In this document: positions 6,606-12,474 of the stretch, piece by piece
Position numbering within the stretch: the first letter of the stretch is position 1
Layout: each line of letters begins with the position of its first letter
Assembly: GCA_045655705.1 (NCBI GenBank)
Contig: JAZOPU010000015.1
Span: 1 to 12,931 of the forward strand
Reading direction: 5' to 3'
DNA: 12,931 nt
From: Scatosoma sp045655705
Lineage (GTDB): Bacteria; Bacillota; Clostridia; Christensenellales; Borkfalkiaceae
Notes under the pieces: model-generated
Databases searched by the model: none
Told to the model about the DNA's origin: nothing
What the model saw: only the letters and a program-made list of their open reading frames with translations
Position numbers and translations under genes: made by a program

Positions 6606-6866
6606 TTATATAATAATGTTTATTTCAATACCGGAGTGTTTCGCGGTATCAAAATCGACGATAACCGGCGTTTTTACGTCGCCGGCCGGTTCGGCAGCCG
6701 CCGGCGGTTTGTTCAGATAACCGTCGGCAACTAATGAATTAACAATGGATTGTATAGCGTCGAAATCATAGCCGGCAGCGGTTACCGCTTTCCGGCGCGC
6801 TTGGCCGTTTCCCCATTTGCCGGCCAGTATTTCAAGCGCTATCGTGTGATTGCTCTTTTTATCCAT
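6606..6866 (-). CDS. Stand-alone CW_7 (Cpl-7-type) cell-wall-binding protein
   Basis: 86 residues. Residues 11-45 (LEILAGKWGNGQARRKAVTA, then AGYDFDAIQSIVNSL) match the CW_7 repeat known from the C-terminus of the Cpl-7 lysozyme and of many phage endolysins, where it binds the muramyl peptide part of peptidoglycan. Conserved features visible are the I/L-A-G-K-W-G-N-G core and the A-G-Y-D aromatic turn. After residue 52 comes an Ala/Pro linker (KPPAAAEPAGD) and a short hydrophobic beta-like tail ending NIII. There is no catalytic domain and no signal peptide. It lies between the holin-like gene and the head genes. It could be the binding subunit of a split lysin or a virion-surface protein that sticks to the cell wall. 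Ribosome site AGGTGG five bases from ATG. Confidence 0.8.
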   Translation of the reverse strand: MDKKSNHTIALEILAGKWGNGQARRKAVTAAGYDFDAIQSIVNSLVADGYLNKPPAAAEPAGDVKTPVIVDFDTAKHSGIEINIII

Positions 6867-6882
6867 GTTACCACCTACTAAA

Positions 6883-6959
6883 TAACGGCGGCGGCCTGTA
6901 TGGTTTGACGAACCGCGCCCCGGCTTCCGGCCGTTGTCATTGGGCAGCCGCCGCCGTTA
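6883..6959 (-). ncRNA. Candidate structured RNA (three-way junction) between holin and CW_7 genes
   Basis: The arms TAACGGCGGCGGC (6883-6895) and GCCGCCGCCGTTA (6947-6959) are perfectly complementary over 13 bp and enclose 51 bases. On the minus strand the enclosed part can form a CCC/GGG plus CGGC/GCCG arm and a GGTT/AACC hairpin, giving a three-way junction. There is no T-run directly after the outer stem on the minus strand (only TTATTTAG), so a plain terminator fits poorly. It lies in the 94-base gap after the holin-like gene and ends 17 bases before the CW_7 start codon. Whether it is a leader, a processing site, a weak terminator or a separate RNA cannot be told here. The folding was done by eye. 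Confidence 0.5.
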
Positions 6960-6960
6960 A

Positions 6961-7206
6961 TTACGAATGTTTCCCGGAGTCACTCGACAACGTGAGCGTG
7001 TCCACCAATTTCTGAATAACGAGAGTGTTATTATTGAGCGCTGCGGTCATTTGCTCCATTTCGCGCTTGTGTTCGGCCCGGTCGGCCTCACGTTGCGCGG
7101 CGTTCTGTTCACGTTCCTTTTGCATGGAATAAAACAGATAAATACAGGCAGCAATCGGAAATCCGAGCGTTCCGATAATTTGCATAATCGACGAAATATC
7201 CGGCAT
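6961..7206 (-). CDS. Holin-like protein (BhlA/UviB type)
   Basis: 81 residues with one predicted membrane helix (about residues 10-28, IIGTLGFPIAACIYLFYSM) followed by a strongly charged helix (29-55, rich in E, R, K, Q) and a short C-terminal tail. This layout (short N-terminus, one hydrophobic helix, charged amphipathic coil) and length match BhlA/UviB-like holins of Gram-positive phages, which perforate the membrane at lysis. It is the first gene of the late unit, 26 bases after the TATAAT box, with a good ribosome site (GAGGTGA, seven bases from ATG). Being promoter-proximal is unusual for a lysis gene in this group. Another small membrane protein role is possible. Confidence 0.65.
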   Translation of the reverse strand: MPDISSIMQIIGTLGFPIAACIYLFYSMQKEREQNAAQREADRAEHKREMEQMTAALNNNTLVIQKLVDTLTLSSDSGKHS

Positions 7207-7231
7207 TTGAAATCACCTCGTTCCAATCCTA

Positions 7232-7259
7232 ATTATAACAAAAATTCATATTAAAACAA
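7232..7259 (-). promoter_or_regulatory. Late promoter, leftward (extended -10)
   Basis: On the minus strand: TTGTTT (7254-7259), 16-base spacer, TATAAT (7232-7237), with TG one base before the -10 (TGtTATAAT). This is a good vegetative sigma-type promoter and the only clear one upstream of the ten-gene leftward unit. It needs no phage sigma factor by sequence. In phi29 the late promoter lacks a -35 and needs p4 activation; here the -35 is partial. Confidence 0.7.
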
Positions 7260-7303
7260 GTATTATTTTTTGTAATAACGGCCGGTTCCATGAGAAATTT
7301 TTA

Positions 7304-7333
7304 TTATACTTCCGGCGCTGGTTGTGGTAAAAT
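7304..7333 (+). promoter_or_regulatory. Rightward promoter of the replication operon (extended -10)
   Basis: TGG plus TAAAAT (7325-7333) forms an extended -10; a weak -35 TTATAC lies at 7304-7309 with an 18-base spacer. The expected start site is about 7340, just before the ribosome site AGGAGGTG, so the leader would be very short. It is back to back with the late promoter; the bases between the two boxes (about 7260-7303) could hold an operator, but I see no clear repeat there. Confidence 0.5.
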
Positions 7334-7348
7334 CTATATATTGAGGAG

Positions 7349-7591
7349 GTGAGAAACATAGACGACAAAATACGGTTGCGCGATATATGGCCGTTGCTGC
7401 CGGGAAATCACGCGGTATCATTACGAGTAAAGAAACCGGACCGGCATATATATTACCACGTACGCCGGACCGGTTACGCTGACGCCGGCTGTCCGTACGA
7501 ACGGCAGTACGCCGAGGTTATTTCAGTTTATTCCGTCGCGCCGGAAATTATCGAGATTACTATTAAAGAAAACAAATTCGTAAAGGAGTAA
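7349..7591 (+). CDS. Small early protein of unknown function
   Basis: 80 residues if GTG at 7349 is used, 77 if translation begins at the in-frame ATA at 7358. The GTG lies inside the ribosome site AGGAGGTGA itself, while the ATA is eight bases from GGAGG; there is no ATG in frame near the 5' end. The protein is basic at its start (RLRDIW, then SLRVKKPDRHIYYHVRR) and ends in a beta-like EIIEITIKENKFVKE; a single cysteine is present. No family recognised. As the first gene of the rightward unit it is a candidate for an early regulator or host-takeover factor, by position only. Confidence 0.65.
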   Translation: MRNIDDKIRLRDIWPLLPGNHAVSLRVKKPDRHIYYHVRRTGYADAGCPYERQYAEVISVYSVAPEIIEITIKENKFVKE

Positions 7592-7597
7592 GTTGTT

Positions 7598-7798
7598 ATG
7601 CCTTGGGAAACTTGTTACCAATGCAAAAAACGGTTTATGGTTCCGTCGTATACCGATTATGTTTACAAACGACAGGCAAAGCTTTTTTGTAAATACTCCT
7701 GTATGCGCGCATATGATTCCGACCATGAGGCCGAAAAGGAAAAGAGGCGACAGGCATATGCAAAAAGAAAAGCTATACACAAGCGCCGGTTGGATTGA
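7598..7798 (+). CDS. Small zinc-ribbon protein with basic tail
   Basis: 66 residues. Four cysteines in a CX2C (C6, C9) and CX3C (C31, C35) arrangement make a likely zinc-binding ribbon. Residues 37-66 are very rich in K, R and E (EAEKEKRRQAYAKRKAIHKRR), probably a helix that could bind nucleic acid. The start is a clear ATG eight bases after AAAGGAG. The last 41 bases overlap the packaging ATPase gene in another frame, which suggests translational coupling. I recognise the fold type but not a named family; a DNA- or RNA-binding regulator of early transcription or replication is a reasonable inference. Confidence 0.8.
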   Translation: MPWETCYQCKKRFMVPSYTDYVYKRQAKLFCKYSCMRAYDSDHEAEKEKRRQAYAKRKAIHKRRLD

Positions 7799-8795
7799 CG
7801 CTGATTTGCTGATTGATTGTCCGGAGCCGTTTGTATTGGCCGTCGGCGGCCGCGGTATCGGAAAGACGTATTCCGTATTGCTGCAACTGTACCGGCGCGA
7901 AATTCCGTTTATTTACATGAGACGGACACAAACGCAAATCGACGCGGTCGCGGTTCCGCAACTAAATCCGTATAACCAAATTATCCGCGATACCGGCGCG
8001 CCGATAGTTTCCGGGAAAATCAGCAAACACGCGGCCGGCTTTTATCACGGCGTCGAAAATGACAAGGGCGTATTGATTCCGGACGGCGAACCGTTCGCGG
8101 TTGGTATTGCGCTGTCGACGTTCGCCGCAATCCGCGGTTTATCTGCCGAGCGGTTCGACGTGCTGCTATTCGACGAAATCATACCGGAACGACACGAAAA
8201 ACCAATAAAAGAAGAGGGCCTTGCGTTTGCTAACGTGTTGGAAAGTCTGAACCGAAACCGGGAATTACAGGGCCGGCAGCCGCTAAAAGTAATTATGCTG
8301 TCAAACAGTAACACGCTAAACAGTAAAATACTTGAATCTATAGGCTGCATACGTGTTCTCGACGAAATGACGCGCCGCGGCGCCTGGTATCGGTCCGTAG
8401 ACGGAAATATAGCGGTTTTTCGATACGCGGATAGTCCTATTTCAAAGCAAAAACAAAATAGCGTATTGTACAACGTGATAAAAAACGCGGATTTTTCCGA
8501 AATGGCATTACATAACGAATTTGCCGCGGCCGATTATGAAAACGTATGCACAAAACCGATACAGGAATATAATATTGTATGCAGCTATGGAAACTGTACG
8601 GTTATGCGGCATAAAGCCAAAAACGAATATTATATAGTCGCCGGTATAAAATCCGATAATCATTATGACCGGCTGCCGCTGAGTAAAAAAGCATTCCAAC
8701 GTAAATACTATTACATATACGGCGCCATGTTGGACAAGCGCGTATATTATCAAAACGCCGAGGTCAAAATAGAATTTGAGGAGTCTTTCAAATGA
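7758..8795 (+). CDS. DNA packaging (encapsidation) ATPase, phi29 gp16-like
   Basis: 345 residues from ATG at 7758 (phi29 gp16 is 332). Walker A is GGRGIGKT at residues 30-37 with K36 and T37; Walker B is FDVLLFDE at 133-140 with D139-E140. A RRTQTQ basic patch (55-60) and SNSNTLN after Walker B also fit the gp16 ATPase fold. The C-terminal part from about 215 should be the nuclease-like domain that in phi29 contacts the portal and pRNA. The frame stays open further upstream to 7593, but that part is the shadow of the zinc-ribbon gene; the ATG at 7758 has AAAGAGG upstream. The enzyme pumps DNA into the prohead through the portal. It lies in the replication operon, not with the late genes as in phi29. 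Stop overlaps the next ATG (ATGA). Confidence 0.9.
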   Translation: MQKEKLYTSAGWIDADLLIDCPEPFVLAVGGRGIGKTYSVLLQLYRREIPFIYMRRTQTQIDAVAVPQLNPYNQIIRDTGAPIVSGKISKHAAGFYHGVENDKGVLIPDGEPFAVGIALSTFAAIRGLSAERFDVLLFDEIIPERHEKPIKEEGLAFANVLESLNRNRELQGRQPLKVIMLSNSNTLNSKILESIGCIRVLDEMTRRGAWYRSVDGNIAVFRYADSPISKQKQNSVLYNVIKNADFSEMALHNEFAAADYENVCTKPIQEYNIVCSYGNCTVMRHKAKNEYYIVAGIKSDNHYDRLPLSKKAFQRKYYYIYGAMLDKRVYYQNAEVKIEFEESFK

Positions 8796-9325
8796 GTTAT
8801 ATTACCAATACGCAAATATCCAAAATGACGTATAACCAATTAGGCAAAGCGTTAACGAGTGGAGAATTAACCGAGCAACGTATACGTTCCGCGTATTCCG
8901 AATTGCGTAAACTTGCCATGAGTCGGAACCGGCGCGTTTCCGCGGAAAGCGTAACGCAAAAATTCGGCAATGAAACCGAGTATTTCAGAACAAATAAAAA
9001 TCTTGTAACAACATCTCAATTACTGCACGAATTGGCCGACGTCAACAAGTATTTACACGGTTACCGGAGTACAATAACCGGCCTCAAAAAGCATAGACAA
9101 AACGTCATGGACAGCGCCGAAAAATTAGGTTTCGATATTGACGCGTCCAATTACCCGGATTTTGTCCGGTTCATGAATTGGTTTAAATCGTCCGAATATT
9201 CGAAATTATATGATTCGTCAAGTATTGAGGTTTCCGAGGTTTTCAATTCCGAGCGCGCCAGCCGGTCGAGTTGGGAACGTGCGTTTCAACTGTTTGCGCG
9301 AGGTTCCGCAAATGCAAATACATAA
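8792..9325 (+). CDS. Probable terminal protein (primer for DNA replication)
   Basis: 177 residues, directly before and overlapping the protein-primed polymerase by 14 bases, the position of the terminal protein in phi29-like phages. The protein is basic and helical: MTYNQLGKALTSGEL, then RIRSAYSELRKLAMSRNRR (31-49), a middle segment with LLHELADVNKYLHGYRSTIT, and a Ser/Tyr-rich C-terminal part (YDSSSIEVSEVF). Terminal proteins supply a Ser, Thr or Tyr hydroxyl for the first nucleotide and remain on the 5' end. The C-terminal half has many candidates, but I cannot point to the residue. It is shorter than phi29 gp3 (266), so some domains may be reduced. Call rests on synteny, size, basic helical pattern and the need for such a protein. 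Confidence 0.7.
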   Translation: MSYITNTQISKMTYNQLGKALTSGELTEQRIRSAYSELRKLAMSRNRRVSAESVTQKFGNETEYFRTNKNLVTTSQLLHELADVNKYLHGYRSTITGLKKHRQNVMDSAEKLGFDIDASNYPDFVRFMNWFKSSEYSKLYDSSSIEVSEVFNSERASRSSWERAFQLFARGSANANT

Positions 9326-11333
9326 TTTCGAGGATATAAAAATATTTGATTTACCGAAATTCACGCCGGATACAAAACCGCGCGGCCGGTATTCTCGTTT
9401 CGCGTACAATAAACAAGTATGCGCGTTCGATATTGAAACGACAGCGTTGCACGATATACAGCAATCCGTCATGTATATATGGCAATTCGCAATAGAAGAT
9501 TATATTATAATTGGCCGGACGTGGCAGCAATTCCGGCAGCTTGTAACGTGGTTAAATACGCTGTCATATAACCGGCGTATTGTCGTGTTTGTACATAATT
9601 TATCATATGAGTTTCAATTCTTGTCCGGTATATTCCATTTTAAAAACGAGGACGTTTTTGCAACGGACGCGCGGAAAGTGTTAAAAGCGGTTATCAATAA
9701 TATAGAATTCCGTTGTTCATATCTGCTAACGAATTTATCACTTGACGCGCTGACGCGCCGGTACAACGTGAAACATCAAAAACTATCCGGCGCCGAGTTC
9801 GATTATAATAAACTGCGGTTTCCGGATACGCCGTTAACGCAATCTGAAATTGACTATTGCGTAAATGACGTCGCCGGCCTTGTCGAGGCGCTGCACGTAA
9901 TTATGGAACTGAATAACGATAATCTATACACGCTGCCGTTGACGTCTACCGGATTTGTACGCCGGATTTGTAAAAACGAAATGCGGAGCGAACACAAACA
10001 AATCATTGCCGCATATCCGGATTATGACGTTTTTAAACTGCTGCGGCGCGCGTTCCGCGGCGGCAATACACACGCGAACCGATATTTTGCTGACGAGGTT
10101 ATCGACGGACCAGTTTACAGTATGGATATTACGTCCTCATATCCGTTTCAACAAGTGTGTAAAGAATTCCCGGTATTCCCTTTTGAAGAACTGCACGAAA
10201 CTAATATACGGCAGCTTGACAAACTAATCGAGCGCGGCAAGGCCGTTATATTCGACGTTGCACTAACCGACGTCCGGCTGCGGTCCAAATATACAACGGT
10301 TCCGTATATACCGATAGATAAAACAACCGGCTGCCGCAATCCGGTAATTGACAACGGCCGCATATTAAAGGCCGACTATTTAGAAATTGCCGTCACGGAT
10401 ATAGACTGGAAAATAATAATTTCTCAATACAGTTTCGGCGCTGCGCTGCTGACGGCCTTTTATACCAGTTACGGCCGGCTGCCGCGCGGACTAATCGACG
10501 CCAATGTAGAATTCTATAAGAACAAGACAATACTAAAAGGCGTTGACGGTCAAGAGTTGTTCTATATGAAAAATAAAGAACTGCTCAATTCGATATACGG
10601 CATGAGCGTACAATCACCATGTAAACGTGATATACTGTTTAATGATACCGCAATAGAACCGGATTTGTATATTGAGGACCATAGCAAAACCGACGCGGAA
10701 ATACTGGAAAGCGGCCGCAAAAAGGCGTTCACGTGTTATCAGTTCGGCGTATGGACGACCGCACACGCGCGCGCGGCGCTGCAATCCGGTATTGATATAT
10801 GCGGAGACGATTTGCTATATTGCGATACCGACAGTTGTAAATTCATTGGCGCGCATGATTTCACAGAATACAATAACGAGGCAAAGCGCGCGGCCGTCGC
10901 CGGCGGCCTGTATGCGACGGATATAAAAGGCGTTACGCATTACGGCGGCGTGTACGAGGACGACGGCGTTTACGACGCATTCATAACGCAAGGCGCCAAA
11001 AAGTACGCCTATACGCAAAACGGCCATATTCATATCACCGTTTCCGGCGTCGGTAAACGTGCCGGCGCTGCGGCGCTGGAACGTGCCGGCGGCCTCGATA
11101 AATTCCGGGCCGGTTTCGTCTTCCATAACTGCGGCAAGACGGAAAGCGTATATAATGATAAACCATTAGGACGTTACAACGTCGGCGGCCATGTTGTCGA
11201 GATAACACGAAATGTTTATATTCATGAACAAGACTATACCCTTGGCCGGTCAGACGAGTACACCGAAATAATTAATTTATCAAAATACGATATTAATAAA
11301 ATTTGCCGTCATTTAGAAAATTTACTATACTAA
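9312..11333 (+). CDS. Protein-primed family-B DNA polymerase (phi29 gp2-like)
   Basis: 673 residues from ATG at 9312, with GAGG upstream; a longer in-frame reading into the terminal-protein gene is not needed. Exonuclease motifs: ExoI FDIET (D40, E42), ExoII HNLSYEF (95-101), ExoIII YCVND (Y182, D186). Polymerase motifs: A SMDITSSYP (D272), B KELLNSIYG (K422, N426, Y429), C YCDTDS (D505, D507), and KKY (563-565) for primer-strand binding. Together these are diagnostic for the DNA_pol_B_2 protein-primed group, an enzyme that starts with terminal protein and displaces the other strand. It is about 100 residues longer than phi29 polymerase (575): about 28 at the N-terminus, about 16 between motifs A and B (where TPR1 lies), and more between C and the end. 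Confidence 0.97.
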   Translation: MQIHNFEDIKIFDLPKFTPDTKPRGRYSRFAYNKQVCAFDIETTALHDIQQSVMYIWQFAIEDYIIIGRTWQQFRQLVTWLNTLSYNRRIVVFVHNLSYEFQFLSGIFHFKNEDVFATDARKVLKAVINNIEFRCSYLLTNLSLDALTRRYNVKHQKLSGAEFDYNKLRFPDTPLTQSEIDYCVNDVAGLVEALHVIMELNNDNLYTLPLTSTGFVRRICKNEMRSEHKQIIAAYPDYDVFKLLRRAFRGGNTHANRYFADEVIDGPVYSMDITSSYPFQQVCKEFPVFPFEELHETNIRQLDKLIERGKAVIFDVALTDVRLRSKYTTVPYIPIDKTTGCRNPVIDNGRILKADYLEIAVTDIDWKIIISQYSFGAALLTAFYTSYGRLPRGLIDANVEFYKNKTILKGVDGQELFYMKNKELLNSIYGMSVQSPCKRDILFNDTAIEPDLYIEDHSKTDAEILESGRKKAFTCYQFGVWTTAHARAALQSGIDICGDDLLYCDTDSCKFIGAHDFTEYNNEAKRAAVAGGLYATDIKGVTHYGGVYEDDGVYDAFITQGAKKYAYTQNGHIHITVSGVGKRAGAAALERAGGLDKFRAGFVFHNCGKTESVYNDKPLGRYNVGGHVVEITRNVYIHEQDYTLGRSDEYTEIINLSKYDINKICRHLENLLY

Positions 11334-11363
11334 GAATTTATTTCTTAAGATTGCAAAAATTAC

Positions 11364-11391
11364 TTGATTTTCCCTCATTTTCTGGTATAAT
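11364..11391 (+). promoter_or_regulatory. Second rightward promoter (extended -10)
   Basis: TTGATT (11364-11369), 16-base spacer, TATAAT (11386-11391) preceded by TGG. Very good match to vegetative promoters. It lies in the 129-base gap after the polymerase gene and would start about 11398, leaving a leader of about 65 bases before the ATG at 11463. It should raise expression of the four right-end genes, including the DNA-binding protein, above that of the polymerase. Confidence 0.75.
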
Positions 11392-11462
11392 AAAATAAAA
11401 ACGCAAAAATACGAGTTAGACAAATTAGGCAAAGTGTATAAACAAATGAGGGAGAGTGTAAA

Positions 11463-11780
11463 ATGATTAATCTTGAAGAATTTTGCAAAATGGCGTATGC
11501 CAACAACAAAAATTTTGCAGTTGCCGTTTCCGTCATGGTCGACGACGACATCCCGGAAGAACACTTTACATACAGACCGGCAACATATCCGAAAAGTGAC
11601 TATCAACGCAACCGCGGCGTTCCGCTTTTCGTGAAGTATGCAAAGTGTGAAGTAACTGAAATAGGTTACGACGAAATGCGAAATAAATTTATAGTAAAAG
11701 TACAAATGCCGTTTGAGGAACGATACGACGTAGAAACAAATAACGATTTTGATACATATTACGTAAAGGAGTGTTACTAA
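11463..11780 (+). CDS. Small early protein of unknown function
   Basis: 105 residues. N-terminal helix MINLEEFCKMAYANNK, then a run of alternating beta-like segments (AVAVSVMVDDD, LFVKYAKCEVTEIGYDEM, KFIVKVQMPF), acidic overall. No membrane segment, no recognised motif and two scattered cysteines. It is the first gene after its own strong promoter, with ribosome site GGGAG upstream. No function can be assigned. Such small, strongly expressed phage genes often interfere with host proteins, but that is only a general inference. Confidence 0.75.
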   Translation: MINLEEFCKMAYANNKNFAVAVSVMVDDDIPEEHFTYRPATYPKSDYQRNRGVPLFVKYAKCEVTEIGYDEMRNKFIVKVQMPFEERYDVETNNDFDTYYVKECY

Positions 11781-12004
11781 TGAAACTTATTATTGACGGA
11801 ATGGAAATCGAAATAAAAGTGAAACCGGCCGGCAGCAAAAACGCGGACCGGAAAGCAACGGAAGCGTTCGTTGACGAATTGTCTATGGTTTACACTCACG
11901 CCAGTAATTTTGTCCGCGGGAACGGAATGCACGAACGTGCAAATCATTATTTCCATATGGCCGTCGAAATGGACGCGGCCGTACGTGCCGAATTTCAGAA
12001 ATAA
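11780..12004 (+). CDS. Small early protein of unknown function
   Basis: 74 residues from ATG at 11780, which shares one base with the previous stop (TAATG) and has AAAGGAG eight bases upstream; the earlier in-frame GTG at 11771 is too close to that ribosome site. The protein has a short beta hairpin start (MKLIIDGMEIEIKVK) and then a helix-rich remainder (KATEAFVDELSMVYTHASNF, then HERANHYFHMAVEMDAAV). No family recognised. Coupled with the gene before it. Confidence 0.72.
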   Translation: MKLIIDGMEIEIKVKPAGSKNADRKATEAFVDELSMVYTHASNFVRGNGMHERANHYFHMAVEMDAAVRAEFQK

Positions 12005-12069
12005 TATTTTGACGCTGATACGGCGCCGGAGCCGCTGCCGGTTCCGACGTCGTGACGGACGCCAAAATA
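12005..12069 (+). promoter_or_regulatory. Possible structured leader before the DNA-binding protein gene
   Basis: TATTTTG (12005-12011) and CAAAATA (12063-12069) can pair around an inner 8-bp hairpin in which CGGAGCCG pairs with CGGTTCCG across CTGC, with one G-U pair. It begins right after the stop codon of the previous gene and fills most of the 107-base gap. No T-run follows, so it is not a standard terminator. It could be an RNA-processing or mRNA-stabilising structure or an autoregulatory site. By-eye folding only. Confidence 0.35.
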
Positions 12070-12111
12070 AATTTATAAAGTCCGGTTGTCCGGCCGGCAA
12101 AGGAGTACACC

Positions 12112-12474
12112 ATGAAATTTATCAAGACCAACATTGACACCGCGAACAAGAAAGAGGTTTACCGCCTCACAAAGGGCGACAGCCTCAAAGTGCAAGACCT
12201 CGAAAAAGGCGCGTCGTTCCCTGTCGACAAATTCGCAATCTATGAGGACGTCAAGACGCGCAACAAACAGGACGGTACCACCGAGGAATACACAGAAACG
12301 GTCCTCACCTTTGTATCCGGCAATATGAAACTTGGAACCATTTCCGCAACCTTTATCCGCTCATTTACCGAAATCGTCGACATTATGGACGGCGAACCGT
12401 TCGCAATCATTATCACCGGCGGCAAGTCCAAAAACGGCCGCGAATACGTGAATTGCGAACTTGATTGTACCTAA
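12112..12474 (+). CDS. Single-stranded DNA-binding protein (phi29 gp5-like)
   Basis: 120 residues; phi29 gp5 is 124. The C-terminal half (LTFVSGNMKLGTISATFIRS, FTEIVDIMDGEPFAIIITGG, then KSKNGREYVNCELD) lines up well by eye with the same part of gp5: a beta-strand with F-x-x-G, an I-S-x-T turn, a helix with I/L-D, then F-x-I/V-x-V/I, a Gly, a K/S-S-K-G/N-G turn, and a final strand. The protein would coat the displaced single strand during strand-displacement replication. It has the classic strong site AAAGGAG before ATG and mostly C-ending codons (CTC, GTC, ACC, AAG, TTC) unlike its neighbours, as expected for a very abundant protein. Assignment is from alignment by eye and context. Confidence 0.7.
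   Translation: MKFIKTNIDTANKKEVYRLTKGDSLKVQDLEKGASFPVDKFAIYEDVKTRNKQDGTTEEYTETVLTFVSGNMKLGTISATFIRSFTEIVDIMDGEPFAIIITGGKSKNGREYVNCELDCT

Noticed and set aside
6896..6946. tRNA-like GGTTCGTCAAACC inside the structured gap
   Set aside because: It recalls a T-arm, but there is no 7-bp acceptor stem, D arm, anticodon arm or CCA in place.
7593..7757. N-terminal extension of the packaging ATPase from TTG
   Set aside because: The stretch overlaps the zinc-ribbon gene in a different frame. The zinc-ribbon frame has the ribosome site and cysteine motif, and ATG at 7758 gives the normal ATPase length.
9210..9311. N-terminal extension of the DNA polymerase into the terminal-protein gene
   Set aside because: The added residues are Arg/Pro-rich antiframe sequence, and ATG at 9312 has a GAGG site and a short overlap as usual.
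11331..11347. TAAGAA/TTCTTA hairpin after the polymerase stop as a terminator
   Set aside because: Only six AT-rich pairs and no T-run on the plus strand; too weak to call.
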